Shown here in pieces: positions 39,937-51,284 of a stretch of 61,138 nucleotides of DNA. This DNA is from Bacteroidetes bacterium OLB11 (GTDB taxonomy: Bacteria; Bacteroidota; Bacteroidia; Chitinophagales; Chitinophagaceae). The notes below the pieces were generated by a model. It saw nothing but the letters and a program-made list of their open reading frames with translations, had not been told where the DNA came from and did no database searches. Each line of letters opens with the position of its first letter. The first letter of the stretch is position 1. The stretch spans positions 1 to 61,138 of the forward strand of contig LNFQ01000032.1 of the NCBI GenBank assembly GCA_001567165.1, read 5' to 3'. Made by a program: the position numbers and the translations under genes.

Positions 39937-42900
39937 ATGGCATCAACTAAAAATGCAAAAATTACCGAAAGATATAGTTTCGGAAAAATCAAACAAAGTT
40001 CAGACACCCCCGACTTATTAGACATTCAGTTAGCCTCTTTTTCTGAATTTTTACAGTTAGAAACAACTCCCGACAAAAGAAATAACGAAGGCCTCTTTAA
40101 GGTATTTAAAGAAAACTTCCCAATTACTGACACTAGGAACATTTTCGTACTTGAGTTTTTAGACTATTTCGTTGACCCTCCTCGTTATAGTATTGATGAA
40201 TGTATTGATAGAGGACTTACTTACTCTGTTCCCCTAAAAGCAAAATTAAGATTAAGCTGTAATGACGAAGAACATATCGACTTTGAAACAAAAGTACAAG
40301 ATGTTTTCTTAGGAAATATACCATACATGACTCCAAGAGGAACTTTTATCATCAATGGCTCAGAAAGAGTTATCGTATCTCAATTGCATCGTTCTCCGGG
40401 AGTATTCTTCGGACAATCTACCCACCCCAACGGAACAAAAATTTATTCAGCACGTGTGATTCCTTTCAAAGGAGCTTGGATGGAATTTGCGACCGATATT
40501 AACAATATCATGTATGCTTATATCGATCGTAAGAAAAAATTCCCTGTTACCATGTTATTGCGTGCAATTGGGTATGAAACAGATAAAGATATTCTTGACT
40601 TATTTGGAATTGCAGACGAAGTGAAAGCTGACAGAGAAACTTTAACCGAAAATATCGGAAGACTACTTGCAGCTAGAGTTTTAAGAAGTTGGACTGAAGA
40701 TTTTGTGGATGAAGATACCGGAGAAGTGGTTTCAATGGAAAGAAATCAAGTCATTTTAGATAGAGATTCCATATTAAATGAAGATGATATTGAAATGATT
40801 TTGGAATTAGGAATCAAATCAATATTCCTACAAAAAGAAGATTCTGCAGGTGATTATTCAATCATTTATAATACACTAAATAAAGATACTTCTAACTCAG
40901 AGCTAGAAGCCGTTCAACACATTTATCGTCAAATTAGAAGTACGGACGCTCCTGATGATGAAACTGCTCGTGGTATTATCGACAAATTATTCTTTTCTGA
41001 AAAAAGATATGACTTAGGAGAAGTAGGACGTTATAAAATCAATAAAAAACTAGATTTTGATTTAAGTATTGATAAAAAAGTATTAACTAAAGATGACATT
41101 ATTGCCATCATTAAATATTTAGTATTATTGACCAATGCGAAAGCTGAGATTGACGATATCGATCATCTTAGCAATCGTAGAGTGCGAACCGTAGGAGAAC
41201 AATTATACGCTCAATTTGGTGTCGGACTAGCTCGTATGTCCCGAACAATCAGAGAACGTATGAATGTGCGAGATAATGAAGTATTTGCTCCAATTGACTT
41301 AATTAACGCTCGAACTCTTTCGTCTGTTATTAATTCATTCTTTGGCACTTCGCAACTTTCTCAATTTTTAGACCAAACAAACCCTCTTTCTGAAATTACA
41401 CATAAGAGACGTATATCAGCGTTAGGACCCGGAGGTTTAAGTCGTGAAAGAGCCGGATTTGAAGTAAGAGACGTACACTACTCCCACTACGGAAGGCTTT
41501 GTACTATTGAAACACCAGAAGGGCCAAACATTGGATTGATATCAACCCTTTGTGTACACGCAAAAATAAATGATATGGGGTTCATTGAAACTCCATACCG
41601 AAAAGTTAAAGATGGAAAAGTAGATAATAAACATATTTATTTAAGTGCCGAAGAAGAAGATGAAGCTAAAATTGCACAAGCAGATGTGCCTCTTGATGAA
41701 AAAGGATTCTTTATCGAAGATAAAATTCGTTCTCGTCAAACAGGTGATTTCCCTATTTTAGAAAAAGAAGAAGTTGAATACATGGATGTCGCACCGAACC
41801 AAATCGTAGGTTTGAGTGCCTCCCTAATTCCTTTCTTAGAGCATGATGATGCGAACCGTGCTTTGATGGGATCAAACATGCAACGTCAAGGTGTTCCATT
41901 GATTAGACCCGAAGTGCCTATTGTAGGAACAGGGTTAGAAGCCAAAGCAGCTAGAGATGCACGCATTCAAATCACAGCAACAGGAGAAGGCGTTGTGGAA
42001 TATGTAGATGCAAACGAAATTCATGTCCGCTATAAACGAACCGATACTCAAAGACTCATTTCATTTAATGATGATTTAATCGTTTATAAACTGACCAAAT
42101 ACTCGAAAACAAATCAAAGTACTTGTATCAACTTAAAACCTTATGTCGTAAAAGGACAAAGCGTAAAAGCTGGTGATTTCTTGACAGATGGCTATGCAAC
42201 CAAAGAAGGTGAAATGGCTTTAGGGAGAAACTTACGAGTTGCCTTTATGCCTTGGAAAGGATACAACTTTGAAGATGCGATTGTTATCAATGAAAAAGTA
42301 GTACGTGAAGACTGGTTTACCTCAATCCATATTGATGAATATGAATTAGAAGTTCGTGATACAAAACTTGGTGAAGAAGAATTAACTCCAGATATTCCAA
42401 ATGTTAGTGAAGAAGCGACAAAAGATTTGGATGAAAATGGAATTATTCGCCTAGGAGCTCAAGTAAAAGAAGGTGATATTCTAATTGGTAAAATCACTCC
42501 AAAAGGAGAAACAGACCCAACTCCGGAAGAAAAATTACTTCGTGCCATTTTTGGCGATAAAGCTGGCGACGCAAAAGATGCTTCTCTGAAAATGCCTCCA
42601 TCTATTGAAGGTGTTGTCATTGGTAAAAAACTTTTTGCGAAAGCTAAAAAAGATAAAAATTCAAAAGCAAGAGAAAAAATTGCTTTAGAAAAAATTGAAA
42701 AAATCCATCAAGAAAATATAGATGATATTAATAATAACCTCTATATAAAACTTGAAAAATTACTTGAAAATCACACATCTGCTGGTGTTACCAATCACTA
42801 TGGCGAAATCGTGTTAGGAAAAGGAGCTAAATTCACTCAAAAAGCAATTAAAACAATTGACTTTTTGACAATAAATCCTTTAAATTGGACTGCTGAAGAG

Positions 42901-43749
42901 AAAATGAATGATTTAGTCAACCAACTTTTACACAACTATAATATTCGATTTAATGAAGAAATAGGTCGTTATAAAAGAGAAAAATTCAATATTACTATCG
43001 GTGATGAACTACCAAATGGGGTACTGAAATTAGCTAAAGTTTATTTAGCCAGCAAACGAAAACTAAAAGTGGGTGATAAAATGGCAGGACGACACGGTAA
43101 TAAAGGAATTGTTGCCAGAATCGTACGTCAAGAAGATATGCCATTCTTAGAAGATGGAAGTCCAGTGGATATCGTTTTAAATCCACTAGGTGTACCTTCT
43201 CGTATGAATATTGGCCAAATTTATGAAACCATACTTGGTATGGCAGGAATGAAATTGGGTGTAAAATTTGCTACTCCAATTTTTGATGGAGCTTCCAAAG
43301 AAGAAATTGAAATGAAAGTAAAAGAGGCAAACCTTCCTGAATGGTGCCATACTCGTTTGTTTGACGGAGAAACTGGCGATCAATTTCACCAAAAAGCAAC
43401 AGTGGGAGTTATCTATATGATGAAACTTCACCACTTAGTCGATGATAAAATGCACGCTCGTTCAATTGGGCCATACAGTTTAATTACTCAACAACCTTTA
43501 GGAGGTAAAGCACAATTTGGAGGTCAACGTTTTGGAGAGATGGAAGTGTGGGCAATAGAAGCTTATGGAGCATCTAATATCTTACAAGAATTATTAACTC
43601 TTAAATCTGATGATATTGTAGGAAGAGCTAAAACTTACGAATCAATTGTAAGAGGTGATAATTTGCCAAAAGCTGGAACCCCAGAATCATTCAATGTATT
43701 GGTGCATGAGTTGAGAGGCTTAGGTCTTGATTTACATTTTGAAGAATAA
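39937..43749 (+). CDS. rpoB: RNA polymerase beta subunit
   Basis: This 1270-residue protein is complete and in frame, the usual Bacteroidota length. Recognisable blocks are the N-terminal lobe ([20 protein letters not shown]), the rifampicin region ([38 protein letters not shown]), the active-site side ([31 protein letters not shown]) and the C-terminal [20 protein letters not shown] clamp region. The rif-region residues look like the sensitive type. It lies alone: rpsF diverges upstream and nadB converges downstream. Neither rplL upstream nor rpoC downstream is present, which is unusual. It has its own promoter, leader and terminator. Confidence 0.97.
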   Translation: MASTKNAKITERYSFGKIKQSSDTPDLLDIQLASFSEFLQLETTPDKRNNEGLFKVFKENFPITDTRNIFVLEFLDYFVDPPRYSIDECIDRGLTYSVPLKAKLRLSCNDEEHIDFETKVQDVFLGNIPYMTPRGTFIINGSERVIVSQLHRSPGVFFGQSTHPNGTKIYSARVIPFKGAWMEFATDINNIMYAYIDRKKKFPVTMLLRAIGYETDKDILDLFGIADEVKADRETLTENIGRLLAARVLRSWTEDFVDEDTGEVVSMERNQVILDRDSILNEDDIEMILELGIKSIFLQKEDSAGDYSIIYNTLNKDTSNSELEAVQHIYRQIRSTDAPDDETARGIIDKLFFSEKRYDLGEVGRYKINKKLDFDLSIDKKVLTKDDIIAIIKYLVLLTNAKAEIDDIDHLSNRRVRTVGEQLYAQFGVGLARMSRTIRERMNVRDNEVFAPIDLINARTLSSVINSFFGTSQLSQFLDQTNPLSEITHKRRISALGPGGLSRERAGFEVRDVHYSHYGRLCTIETPEGPNIGLISTLCVHAKINDMGFIETPYRKVKDGKVDNKHIYLSAEEEDEAKIAQADVPLDEKGFFIEDKIRSRQTGDFPILEKEEVEYMDVAPNQIVGLSASLIPFLEHDDANRALMGSNMQRQGVPLIRPEVPIVGTGLEAKAARDARIQITATGEGVVEYVDANEIHVRYKRTDTQRLISFNDDLIVYKLTKYSKTNQSTCINLKPYVVKGQSVKAGDFLTDGYATKEGEMALGRNLRVAFMPWKGYNFEDAIVINEKVVREDWFTSIHIDEYELEVRDTKLGEEELTPDIPNVSEEATKDLDENGIIRLGAQVKEGDILIGKITPKGETDPTPEEKLLRAIFGDKAGDAKDASLKMPPSIEGVVIGKKLFAKAKKDKNSKAREKIALEKIEKIHQENIDDINNNLYIKLEKLLENHTSAGVTNHYGEIVLGKGAKFTQKAIKTIDFLTINPLNWTAEEKMNDLVNQLLHNYNIRFNEEIGRYKREKFNITIGDELPNGVLKLAKVYLASKRKLKVGDKMAGRHGNKGIVARIVRQEDMPFLEDGSPVDIVLNPLGVPSRMNIGQIYETILGMAGMKLGVKFATPIFDGASKEEIEMKVKEANLPEWCHTRLFDGETGDQFHQKATVGVIYMMKLHHLVDDKMHARSIGPYSLITQQPLGGKAQFGGQRFGEMEVWAIEAYGASNILQELLTLKSDDIVGRAKTYESIVRGDNLPKAGTPESFNVLVHELRGLGLDLHFEE

Positions 43750-43769
43750 AAAATAAGCACATACAAAAC

Positions 43770-43800
43770 AAAACTGCTTCTCATTTGAGAAGCAGTTTTT
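43770..43800. terminator. rpoB terminator (bidirectional)
   Basis: A perfect 14-bp inverted repeat AAAACTGCTTCTCA / TGAGAAGCAGTTTT with a 2-base loop and flanking A and T runs lies 20 bases after rpoB and 12 bases before the nadB stop. It ends both convergent genes. Confidence 0.88.
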
Positions 43801-43811
43801 GTTTGAAAATT

Positions 43812-45413
43812 CTATAAAGTGATATTTTGAACGATAGCACTTTTTTCAGAATAATCAATAGTGTAATGCAAGCCCCTGCTTTCTTTGCGAAATTGAGCAC
43901 TTTTGATAATTAAATATGAAGCTGTAATCAGGTTTCTCAATTCACATAATTGAGGCGATAAAGTGGTTGTTTTATAAAGCTGTTCTGTTTCTTCATGCAA
44001 TAAATCGATTCTACGCATTGCACGTGATAAACGAACATTACTTCGCACAATTCCAACATAGTCTGTCATTGCTAATTGCACTTCTTTTAGGCTTTGAGTA
44101 ATAAGTATCATTTCTTTTGGAACCATTGTGCCACTTGCATTCCAGTCGGGTATGCCTCCTTGAAATGAAATGTTTGCTATTGTTTTCATGGTATCTTCAA
44201 AAGCTCTTTTCCCAAATACCAATGCTTCTAAAAGGGAGTTGCTAGCTAGGCGATTGGCTCCATGCAATCCGGTGCTTGCACTCTCTCCACAGCAATATAG
44301 ATTTTTAATTGAAGTGCGGGCATATTCATCCGTTTTTACACCACCACAACTATAATGAGCAGCGGGTGCTACCGGAATCATATCTTTTGAAACATCAACC
44401 CCAATACTCAAACATTTATCATAAATATTTGGAAAATGTTCTTTGAATTTTTCAATATTCATGTGTCTGCAATCAAGATAGACATGTTCATCACCTAGAA
44501 TTTTCATTTCGTTGTCAATAGCACGTGCCACAATATCACGAGGGGCTAAAGAAAGACGAGAATCATATTTTTTCATAAAATCTTCTCCTTTGCTATTTCT
44601 TAAAATGCCTCCATCTCCTCTCACTGCTTCGGTTATTAAAAAAGATTGTCCAAAGCGTTTTCCAGCTTCAAATAATGCTGTTGGATGAAATTGGATAAAC
44701 TCCATATTTTCAATCCGTCCTTTTGCACGATAAACCATAGCTACTCCATCTCCTGTAGCAATTTTAGGATTTGTTGTAGTGCGATACACTTGCCCGCAAC
44801 CACCGGTTGCTAGCATTGTTACTTTTGAAATGATTTTTTCGATTTGTTGCGTTTTTATATTTAAAACATATACTCCAAAGCAATGAATATTTGTACTCGA
44901 TTTAGTGACTAATTCTCCCAAATGATGTTGTGTGATTAGGTCTAATACAAAACAATAATCGACAAATTGAATATTCGGAAACTGATGAGCTTTAGCCAAT
45001 AAGGCTCTTTCAATTTCAAAGCCGGTGATGTCTTTATAATGTAAAATTCTATTTTGAGAATGGCCACCTTCTTTTCCTAACTTATAAACTCCATTTTCTT
45101 CTTTGTCAAAATCTGCCCCCCAACTAATCATTTCATTCATTCGTTCAGGTCCTTCATGTACTACAATATCTACAATCGCTCTGTTGCATAGTCCATCGCC
45201 GGCAATCAAGGTGTCTTCAATATGTTTTTCATAACTATCATTGTTGAGATCAAACACAGCAGCAACACCACCTTGAGCATATTTTGTGTTTGTTTCTTCT
45301 TCATTCGTCTTGGTTAAAATTGTAATTTGCAAATCTTGATTATTAATTGCTAAATTGACAGCGTACGTTAAGCCTGCAATACCAGAACCGATAACTAAAA
45401 CATCTGTTTCCAT
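43812..45413 (-). CDS. nadB: L-aspartate oxidase
   Basis: This 533-residue flavoprotein oxidises L-aspartate to iminoaspartate in the first step of NAD synthesis. It has VIGSGIAGLTYAVNLA at the FAD site, NTKYAQGGVAAVF, GADFDKEENG, MEFIQFHPTALF, the catalytic ITEAVRGDGGILRN, HYSCGGVKTDEYARTSI and LHGANRLASNSLLEALVFG, plus a C-terminal helical domain. It is intact. NadA and NadC are not in the window. An exact TATCTTTG promoter element lies at 45430-45437. Confidence 0.95.
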   Translation of the reverse strand: METDVLVIGSGIAGLTYAVNLAINNQDLQITILTKTNEEETNTKYAQGGVAAVFDLNNDSYEKHIEDTLIAGDGLCNRAIVDIVVHEGPERMNEMISWGADFDKEENGVYKLGKEGGHSQNRILHYKDITGFEIERALLAKAHQFPNIQFVDYCFVLDLITQHHLGELVTKSSTNIHCFGVYVLNIKTQQIEKIISKVTMLATGGCGQVYRTTTNPKIATGDGVAMVYRAKGRIENMEFIQFHPTALFEAGKRFGQSFLITEAVRGDGGILRNSKGEDFMKKYDSRLSLAPRDIVARAIDNEMKILGDEHVYLDCRHMNIEKFKEHFPNIYDKCLSIGVDVSKDMIPVAPAAHYSCGGVKTDEYARTSIKNLYCCGESASTGLHGANRLASNSLLEALVFGKRAFEDTMKTIANISFQGGIPDWNASGTMVPKEMILITQSLKEVQLAMTDYVGIVRSNVRLSRAMRRIDLLHEETEQLYKTTTLSPQLCELRNLITASYLIIKSAQFRKESRGLHYTIDYSEKSAIVQNITL

Positions 45414-45429
45414 AAAAAAATATAATTTT

Positions 45430-45437
45430 CAAAGATA
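45430..45437 (-). promoter_or_regulatory. nadB promoter -7 element
   Basis: On the minus strand it reads TATCTTTG followed by AAAATT, without the growth-gene extension. The predicted leader is about 10 to 11 bases. Confidence 0.55.
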
Positions 45438-45503
45438 ATGGAAAATTGTTTTCTATTTTTACCATCTGAATTTCTACTTTAGAAAGATATATAATTAATA
45501 TTT

Positions 45504-47337
45504 ATGAAGTTTATAAAACCCGCTATTGTCTTTTATTTTTTACTAATATTTTGTTCTCATTTTGATTATTTGAATGCACAACCAAAACCTAAAGGAAAAT
45601 ATATCCCAACAAAATTTGATTCTGTCAAAAAAGTGATTCCACCACAATATTATGGAAATGCAAGAGAAGTCAAAAGAAGAGATTCTATTGAAAAGGCAGT
45701 TGAGTTGCAAAAAATAAAGCAAGAACAACAACTTAATGAACAGGCTCAATTGAAAGCAGAGCAAGAAAAAGAAAAAGAATAATGTGTCAAAAAAAGGAAA
45801 GATTGATAGTTTTTTTAAAACAAAATCTAAGCAAAAAAAGTCTGAAATAATTTCTACTCCCAAAGTGGTTGAACAAAAAACGATCATTAAAAATCATCCG
45901 ATTAAAACAGAATCAACTATTTCGAAAAAATCGGAAACAGGAGAACAAGTAGTTGTTCAACCTTCAAATAGAAATTCTTTAGATTTGTCAAGAAAGGAAA
46001 TATGGACTTTGTCTGAATGCATTCAATATGCAAAGGATAATCATTTACAAATTGCAGAAGTCGAATTAAATAAACGATTTGAAGAGTTACTTCTTGAAGA
46101 AAATAGGAATATGCAATATCCCGATTTGAATGGGGACCTCTTTGCTGGTAAGTCTTTCGGAAGAAATATCGACCCCGTAACAAACGCATTCACAACCAAA
46201 AAATTTAATTATAGTTTGTTGGATTTTAATTCTAAAACACTGCTTTTTGGATGGTTTCAAAAAAAATATGAAAATGACCAAATGAAATTCAATATAGCAG
46301 CTTCCTCAGCACAAAAAGAACAATTGGAAAACGATGTTGCACTCAACATTACAGTTGGATTTATTAGGGTGATACAAGCAAGAGAAATGAGTAAAATTTT
46401 TCAAAATAAAATTCAAGCAACTCTTGCTCAACTCAATTCGGTGTCTTATCAAATGAAAAAATATTTAAATGCAACTCTTGCAAATGATAGCCTTCAATAT
46501 GTTGAATCAAAACACAAAGAACATATTTCATTATTAGAATTAAAATCTTTAATGAATTTAACATCCAACCAAAAGTTTGACATACAAACCAATCAAAGTG
46601 AAATAGAATGGTTTAAAAATGTTCAACAAATTTCTGATATTCAAAGCTACACACAAGAAGCATTAAACAAAAATAGTTTGGTTCAGTACAATGAATATAA
46701 ATTAATGTCATCACAAAAAATACTTGACATTGCTAAAGCAAAACAATATCCAACACTCTCTTTATATGGGAATTTAGGAACAGTTTATTCCTCAACAGTA
46801 CGAAAAATAACATCGCAAAATTATGAAGGAGAATCACCAATAGGATATGTTAATATCAACGGAACTAGCTACCCACTGACACAATCAGAATATTCTTATT
46901 CTTATCAAACACAGAGTTTGCTCAATCAATTTTCAAATCATATTAGAGCAGGTGTGGCTCTAGGATTAAATATTCCTCTGTTAAATGGATACCAAGAACG
47001 TTCAAATATGCAAAAAGCAAAAATCAATCTTGTGCATGATCAAATGATTTTAGACCGTCAAAAACAAAAACTTTCACAAGATGTTTTATTAACTTATGAA
47101 AGTGTGAAGTCGTTACAAAAAGAATACCTTGCATCGCAAAATGCAAAACGAAAAAACGAAACCATCATAAATGAAATTCATCAAAACACGATTTCCTCTC
47201 CAATTGAATATTTAGAATGGAATCAAATGGCAGATCATTTTATCAAGGCTCGTCTTGTGGAGAATGAAAAAAAATATCAATTATTATTCAAATTAAAAAC
47301 GCTCGATTATTTATTAAGCAATCCATTAAATTTGTAA
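45504..47337 (+). CDS. TolC-family outer-membrane efflux protein, frameshifted
   Basis: The first frame holds a signal peptide (MKFIKPAIVFYFLLIFCSHFDYLNAQ) and a charged Lys/Glu/Gln-rich region. The second holds the OEP domain: IWTLSECIQYAKDNHLQIAEVE, GRNIDPVTNAF, and the C-terminal GVALGLNIPLLNGYQERSNMQKAKINL repeat half. They join by removing one A from the A5 runs at 45766-45776, giving 610 residues with an unusual 150-residue charged stretch before the barrel/coiled-coil domain. It is followed after four bases by the adaptor gene. The family forms trimeric export channels. Confidence 0.85.
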
Positions 47338-47341
47338 ACTA

Positions 47342-48441
47342 ATGTTTAAAAATAAAAAAATTTTGGATTGTCATTTTCATCGCACTAAGCTTATCTTTTA
47401 CTCTTTTTAAAATTTTTAAAAAAAGAAACTGCTATATCGGTGGCCGTACAAGAAGTGATTCAACAAAATATTGTAGAAACGGTTTATGCAAGTGGAAAAA
47501 TATACCCCTCTGTCGAACGAAAAGTGTATGCTGAAAGTGCAGGAACGATTATAAAAATATTAGTCAATGAAGGGCAAAATGTTCAAAAAGGACAAATCCT
47601 TTTTACACTAAAAACAGTTAATTCAAATCCAATTTTTGATTTGCCTTTACCCAATGCAGGAATGTCTGAATCAAAACCGAAAGTACAATATCAAAATGTG
47701 TATGCTCCAATAACAGGGACAATCAGCAATATCAATTTTCATGAAGGAGAATCAGTAGCAGGAGGGACACAAATGATGGGAGCTGAAATTTTGAAAATTG
47801 TAGATGCATCTGAAATGAAAGTTGTTGTGAGTATTAATGAAAATGAAATTCAAAAAGTAAATTTGAACGATAAAGTAAGCATTAAAACAGAAGCATACCC
47901 CAACCAAATATTAAGCGGTACTGTATTTAAAATATCTCAAACAAATGAAAATAATTCTCTAATGCAATCAAATATGAATGTGATGGCAGATCAAACAACT
48001 AATTATTATGTGAGCATTCTCATTACCGATAGTTCGATGAATAAATTGAAAATAGAATCCAACAGAGAGCAACCATTTAGAGCAGGGATGTCAGCAACAG
48101 CTCATATCCAAACTAAAGAACATCAAGCTGCATTGACTGTACCTTTTGCATCGCTTACTACTCGTGAAAAGATTGATAGCGCCTCTTTAAACATAAGCCA
48201 AATTGATGATGTAAAAGAATGTGTTTTTGTTTTGGAAGGAGAAAATAAAGTGAAGTTGCGTGAAGTGAAATCGGGTATTAGTGATAATCAAAATATAGAA
48301 ATTATTAATGGCTTAAATAAAGGAGAAAAAGTAGTAGTAGCACCCTTTGCAGCAATCAATAAAACCTTGCAAGACGATATGAAAGTGAAGGTTGTTTCAA
48401 AATCAGTATTATATGCTGATAAAGAAAATGAAACAGAATAA
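47342..48441 (+). CDS. HlyD/MacA-type periplasmic adaptor, two frameshifts
   Basis: The protein has an N-terminal membrane anchor (IVIFIALSLSFTLF after correction), a lipoyl/barrel-sandwich part (KIYPSVERKVYAESAGTIIKI, QNVQKGQILF, YAPITGTISNINFHEGE), a beta-barrel (MKVVVSINENEIQKV) and a membrane-proximal domain (NGLNKGEKVVVAP). Extra bases at A7/T4 47354-47364 and A7 47418-47424 break the anchor region. Removing both gives 365 residues. The usual next gene, a MacB-type ABC permease, is missing. It pairs with the TolC-like gene. Confidence 0.85.
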
Positions 48442-48454
48442 TCAGCAAAAAAAA

Positions 48455-49681
48455 TTAATTTGATTTTAGTTCAATTGGTTTATGACAAGCTCTTGCAGCC
48501 GGTCCCCAAGAAGCGATCATTGAGATAAGAACGACAGTGAAAATCACTAACAAATAATCAAAAACCATAGGCTTGATAGGGTAGGCATCAACTAGATAAT
48601 TTCCATCACCTGATAATTTGACAAACCCAAACTGAAGTTGAGCAAGCGTTAAAATGAAAGCAATTACACAACCCACAATAGCACCAGAAATACTAATGAA
48701 AACGCCGGTTGCAATAAAGATTTTTCTAATTTGATGATTTTGCATTCCCATCGTTTTGAGTATTGAAATATCTTTTTCTTTGTCTATTACTAACATCGAT
48801 AATGAACCCACAATATTAAATGAAGCAATGATCAACATCAAAGTCAGAATCGCATATACAGCCCATCTTTCAGACTTTAGAATGAAAAATAAAACTTTAT
48901 TTTGTTCATATCTATTTACAGATTTTAATCCATGTGGAGCGATGATTTTTTCTAATTGTTCTATCACCTCTTTTTCTTTTGCATTGGGTTTTAGTTTGAT
49001 TTCGATATTGCTAATTTGATGTTCATTTTCTGTTAGAAGTTGTAAGGTTTCCAGAGTGCAAAATGAATATTCATTGTCTAAATCATTTTGAATTTGAAAT
49101 ACAGAATTAATCATCATCAATTCATTATTATAAACTCCCGTAGGATCAAGGCTAAAACTCGCATTTTTTTTAAAACTATAACATTGAATAGGTAAAACGG
49201 TTTCTTCATTTGCACCCAAATTATTAGAAACACCAAGCCCTATACTAATCGTAGGAAAATGATTTATTGAATCGAAATTTGAAACTCCATACTGAATGTT
49301 ATTGTTGAAATGCGTTACAGAATCATACATACTGTCAACACCTTTTAACGTAACAATACATTGGTTTTCTTCAAAAAGGAGTAAAATTTTTTCTTCTAAA
49401 GTAGCACTCACAAACTCAATGCCATTCAGATTTCTGATGTCTTGAATAACGATTGGATTATAGGGAAATTTATTAGAATGAATCGAGTTGATTTTGATAT
49501 CAGGATAAAAACTACTGTATAAATCTTTGATGAAAAATTCAAACCCATTAAAGACAGATAAAACTAAAATAAGGGAAGCTGTTCCGATAGCCATTGCTAA
49601 AACACTCACCCATGAAATAAGCTGAATAGCTTGTGTTGATTTTTTACCAATAAAATATCGCCATGCTATTCTGTATATCAT
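48455..49681 (-). CDS. LolC/LolE-type ABC permease (FtsX-like)
   Basis: This 408-residue protein has an N-terminal TM (WVSVLAMAIGTASLILVLSVFNGF), a large periplasmic domain and three C-terminal TM segments with the FtsX signature (ILTLMLIIASFNIVGSLSMLVIDKEKDISILKTMGM). The N-terminal IAWRYF start is typical of LolC/E, which extract lipoproteins from the inner membrane with LolD. LolD is not adjacent. It converges on the adaptor gene with a 13-base gap. Confidence 0.88.
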   Translation of the reverse strand: MIYRIAWRYFIGKKSTQAIQLISWVSVLAMAIGTASLILVLSVFNGFEFFIKDLYSSFYPDIKINSIHSNKFPYNPIVIQDIRNLNGIEFVSATLEEKILLLFEENQCIVTLKGVDSMYDSVTHFNNNIQYGVSNFDSINHFPTISIGLGVSNNLGANEETVLPIQCYSFKKNASFSLDPTGVYNNELMMINSVFQIQNDLDNEYSFCTLETLQLLTENEHQISNIEIKLKPNAKEKEVIEQLEKIIAPHGLKSVNRYEQNKVLFFILKSERWAVYAILTLMLIIASFNIVGSLSMLVIDKEKDISILKTMGMQNHQIRKIFIATGVFISISGAIVGCVIAFILTLAQLQFGFVKLSGDGNYLVDAYPIKPMVFDYLLVIFTVVLISMIASWGPAARACHKPIELKSN

Positions 49682-49841
49682 TTTGAATTTTGAATTAATT
49701 TTTTTAATGATTTCAAATGTAATACAATTATATATTTTAAGGCTTATTCATTCTATTTTGAAAGATAAATTGCAATTAACAATCGTAGTTGTATAATCAA
49801 AAAATGAAAAAATCCAAAAGAAATTCTTTTGGATTTTAAGG

Positions 49842-49916
49842 TGGGAGTGCACGGGTTCGAACCGCGGACCCTCTGCTTGTAAGGCAGATGCTCTGAACCA
49901 GCTGAGCTACACTCCC
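49842..49916 (-). tRNA. tRNA-Val (anticodon TAC)
   Basis: The 75-base cloverleaf reads on the minus strand: acceptor GGGAGTG/CACTCCC, anticodon loop TTACAAG (TAC) and T loop GGTTCGAACCC. It is transcribed from its own promoter and lies 79 bases downstream of rnpB. Confidence 0.97.
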
Positions 49917-49935
49917 TTTCTATTGTTTGGGAGTG

Positions 49936-49965
49936 CAAAGATAATAGAACAATTTATTTTGCCAA
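49936..49965 (-). promoter_or_regulatory. tRNA-Val promoter (TTG-N19-TATCTTTG)
   Basis: On the minus strand TTG (49965-49963), 19 bases, then TATCTTTG (49943-49936) and CACTCCC. This is a second exact consensus match, with the same extension as the Thr-Tyr-Gly-Thr and rpoB promoters. Confidence 0.82.
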
Positions 49966-49995
49966 ATTTTTTTTTAAAAATTATCGAAAAAAAAA

Positions 49996-50357
49996 CTGCA
50001 AGTATATAAGCCGGATTCTGTTTCAAGTTTTAACAAACATGAAGACTATCATTTATCTACCACAATTGTTACCAATTGCATGTATCTGCCTACCCATGAG
50101 CATCAAACGAGCAGTTCTCAAACGCTCACTTATTTGGCATTTCAGCACATAAGGTTTACCCAATTTTGATGTTACCATCAAAACTCGTGAGCTCTTACCT
50201 CACGTTTTCACCCTTATCTTACATAAAGCAAGACGGTTATTTTCTGTGGCACTTTCTTACTTGCTAAAAACGCAAGCCCATCTGTTAGATGGTATGTTGC
50301 TCTATGCTGTCCGGACTTTCCTCTTTGAGTTTATCAAAGCGATAGTCATACTTGCAG
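49996..50357 (-). ncRNA. rnpB: RNase P RNA (bacterial type A)
   Basis: On the minus strand the RNA begins CTGCAAGTAT and ends ATACTTGCAG (P1 stem). It carries the universal block GAGGAAAGTCCGGACA near its 5' end and the 3' block ACAGAATCCGGCTTATAT. The size of about 362 nt is normal. It is the ribozyme that trims tRNA 5' ends. Its known 5' end gives the promoter-to-start distance used elsewhere in this annotation. Confidence 0.95.
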
Positions 50358-50362
50358 TTGTG

Positions 50363-50370
50363 CAAAGTTA
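50363..50370 (-). promoter_or_regulatory. rnpB promoter -7 element
   Basis: On the minus strand it is TAACTTTG followed by CACAA and then the RNA 5' end, so the start is about six bases after the last G. I see no TTG at the normal -33 spacing. Confidence 0.7.
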
Positions 50371-50515
50371 TTGATATTTTATTTGATTTAATGATTTGTC
50401 AAATAGAAAATAATGTTTTTTATAATGAAACCTGGAGTTGAACGTTTTATTAATAATGGATTTGAAATGATAATAGCCAATCAAAACTTTGATATTTAAA
50501 TGTTCAACAACCTCT

Positions 50516-51194
50516 TTATTGTTTTTTCTCAAAAGAAGACAATACCACTACAAATTCGCCTTTGGGAGGATGAGTTTGAAAATGAGTAATCAATTCGTCA
50601 ATAGTCCCCCTAATCACTTCTTCAAATTTTTTTACTCAACTCACGACAAACCGCAATTCTACGTTGTTCATGAAGATATATTTTTAATTCATTTAAGGTT
50701 TTTAATAATCGATGAGGACTTTCATAAAACACGATTGTGTTATCTTCTTCATTCCATCTTTTAAAAATAGTTTGTCGCCCTTTTTTTAAAGGTAAAAACC
50801 CTTCATACAAAAATCGTTGAACCGGAAATCCACTTAAAACCAAAGCCGGGACAAAGGCCGTTGCTCCCGGAAGACATTCAACTGATATGTTTTGCTTAAT
50901 ACATGCTCGCACGAGCAAAAAACCGGGGTCTGAGATTGCAGGAGTGCCAGCATCTGAAATCAAAGCAATTTTTTTTCCAATTAAAATCTCATTAATAATT
51001 TTTACTAAAATGAAATGTTCATTGTGTTGGTGGTAGCTCCATAAAGGCTTGTTTATTTGATAATGGTTCAATAAAACTTTTGATGTTCTTGTGTCTTCAG
51101 CCAAAATAATATCAACATCATTCAAAACATCTAAAGCTCTCAAAGTAATATCTTTTAAATTGCCAATGGGAGTGGGAACAACATATAACTTCAT
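50516..51194 (-). CDS. rsmI: 16S rRNA 2'-O-ribose C1402 methyltransferase, frameshifted at the end
   Basis: The N-terminus MKLYVVPTPIGNLKDITLRA, EDTRTSKVLL, LISDAGTPAISDPG, PGATAFVPALVLSGFP and FYESPHRL identify RsmI. The frame stops at AVCRELSKK, while the expected tail (VIRGTIDELITHF, GEFVVVLSS) continues in the next frame. Removing one T from the T7 run at 50627-50633 gives 225 residues. I start it at 51194, five codons inside the open frame, at the conserved Met. Confidence 0.93.
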
Positions 51195-51284
51195 TTTATA
51201 AAAGTACAACGTGTTTTTTTAATGAGTTTATTTTTATTAAATTTTGAGAATTTATTAAAAATATCTAACTTTATTTTGTCAAAA

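Noticed and set aside
51222..51284. Upstream start for spoT
   Set aside because: The 21 added residues are unlike Rel N-termini and begin within the rsmI-spoT intergenic promoter region.
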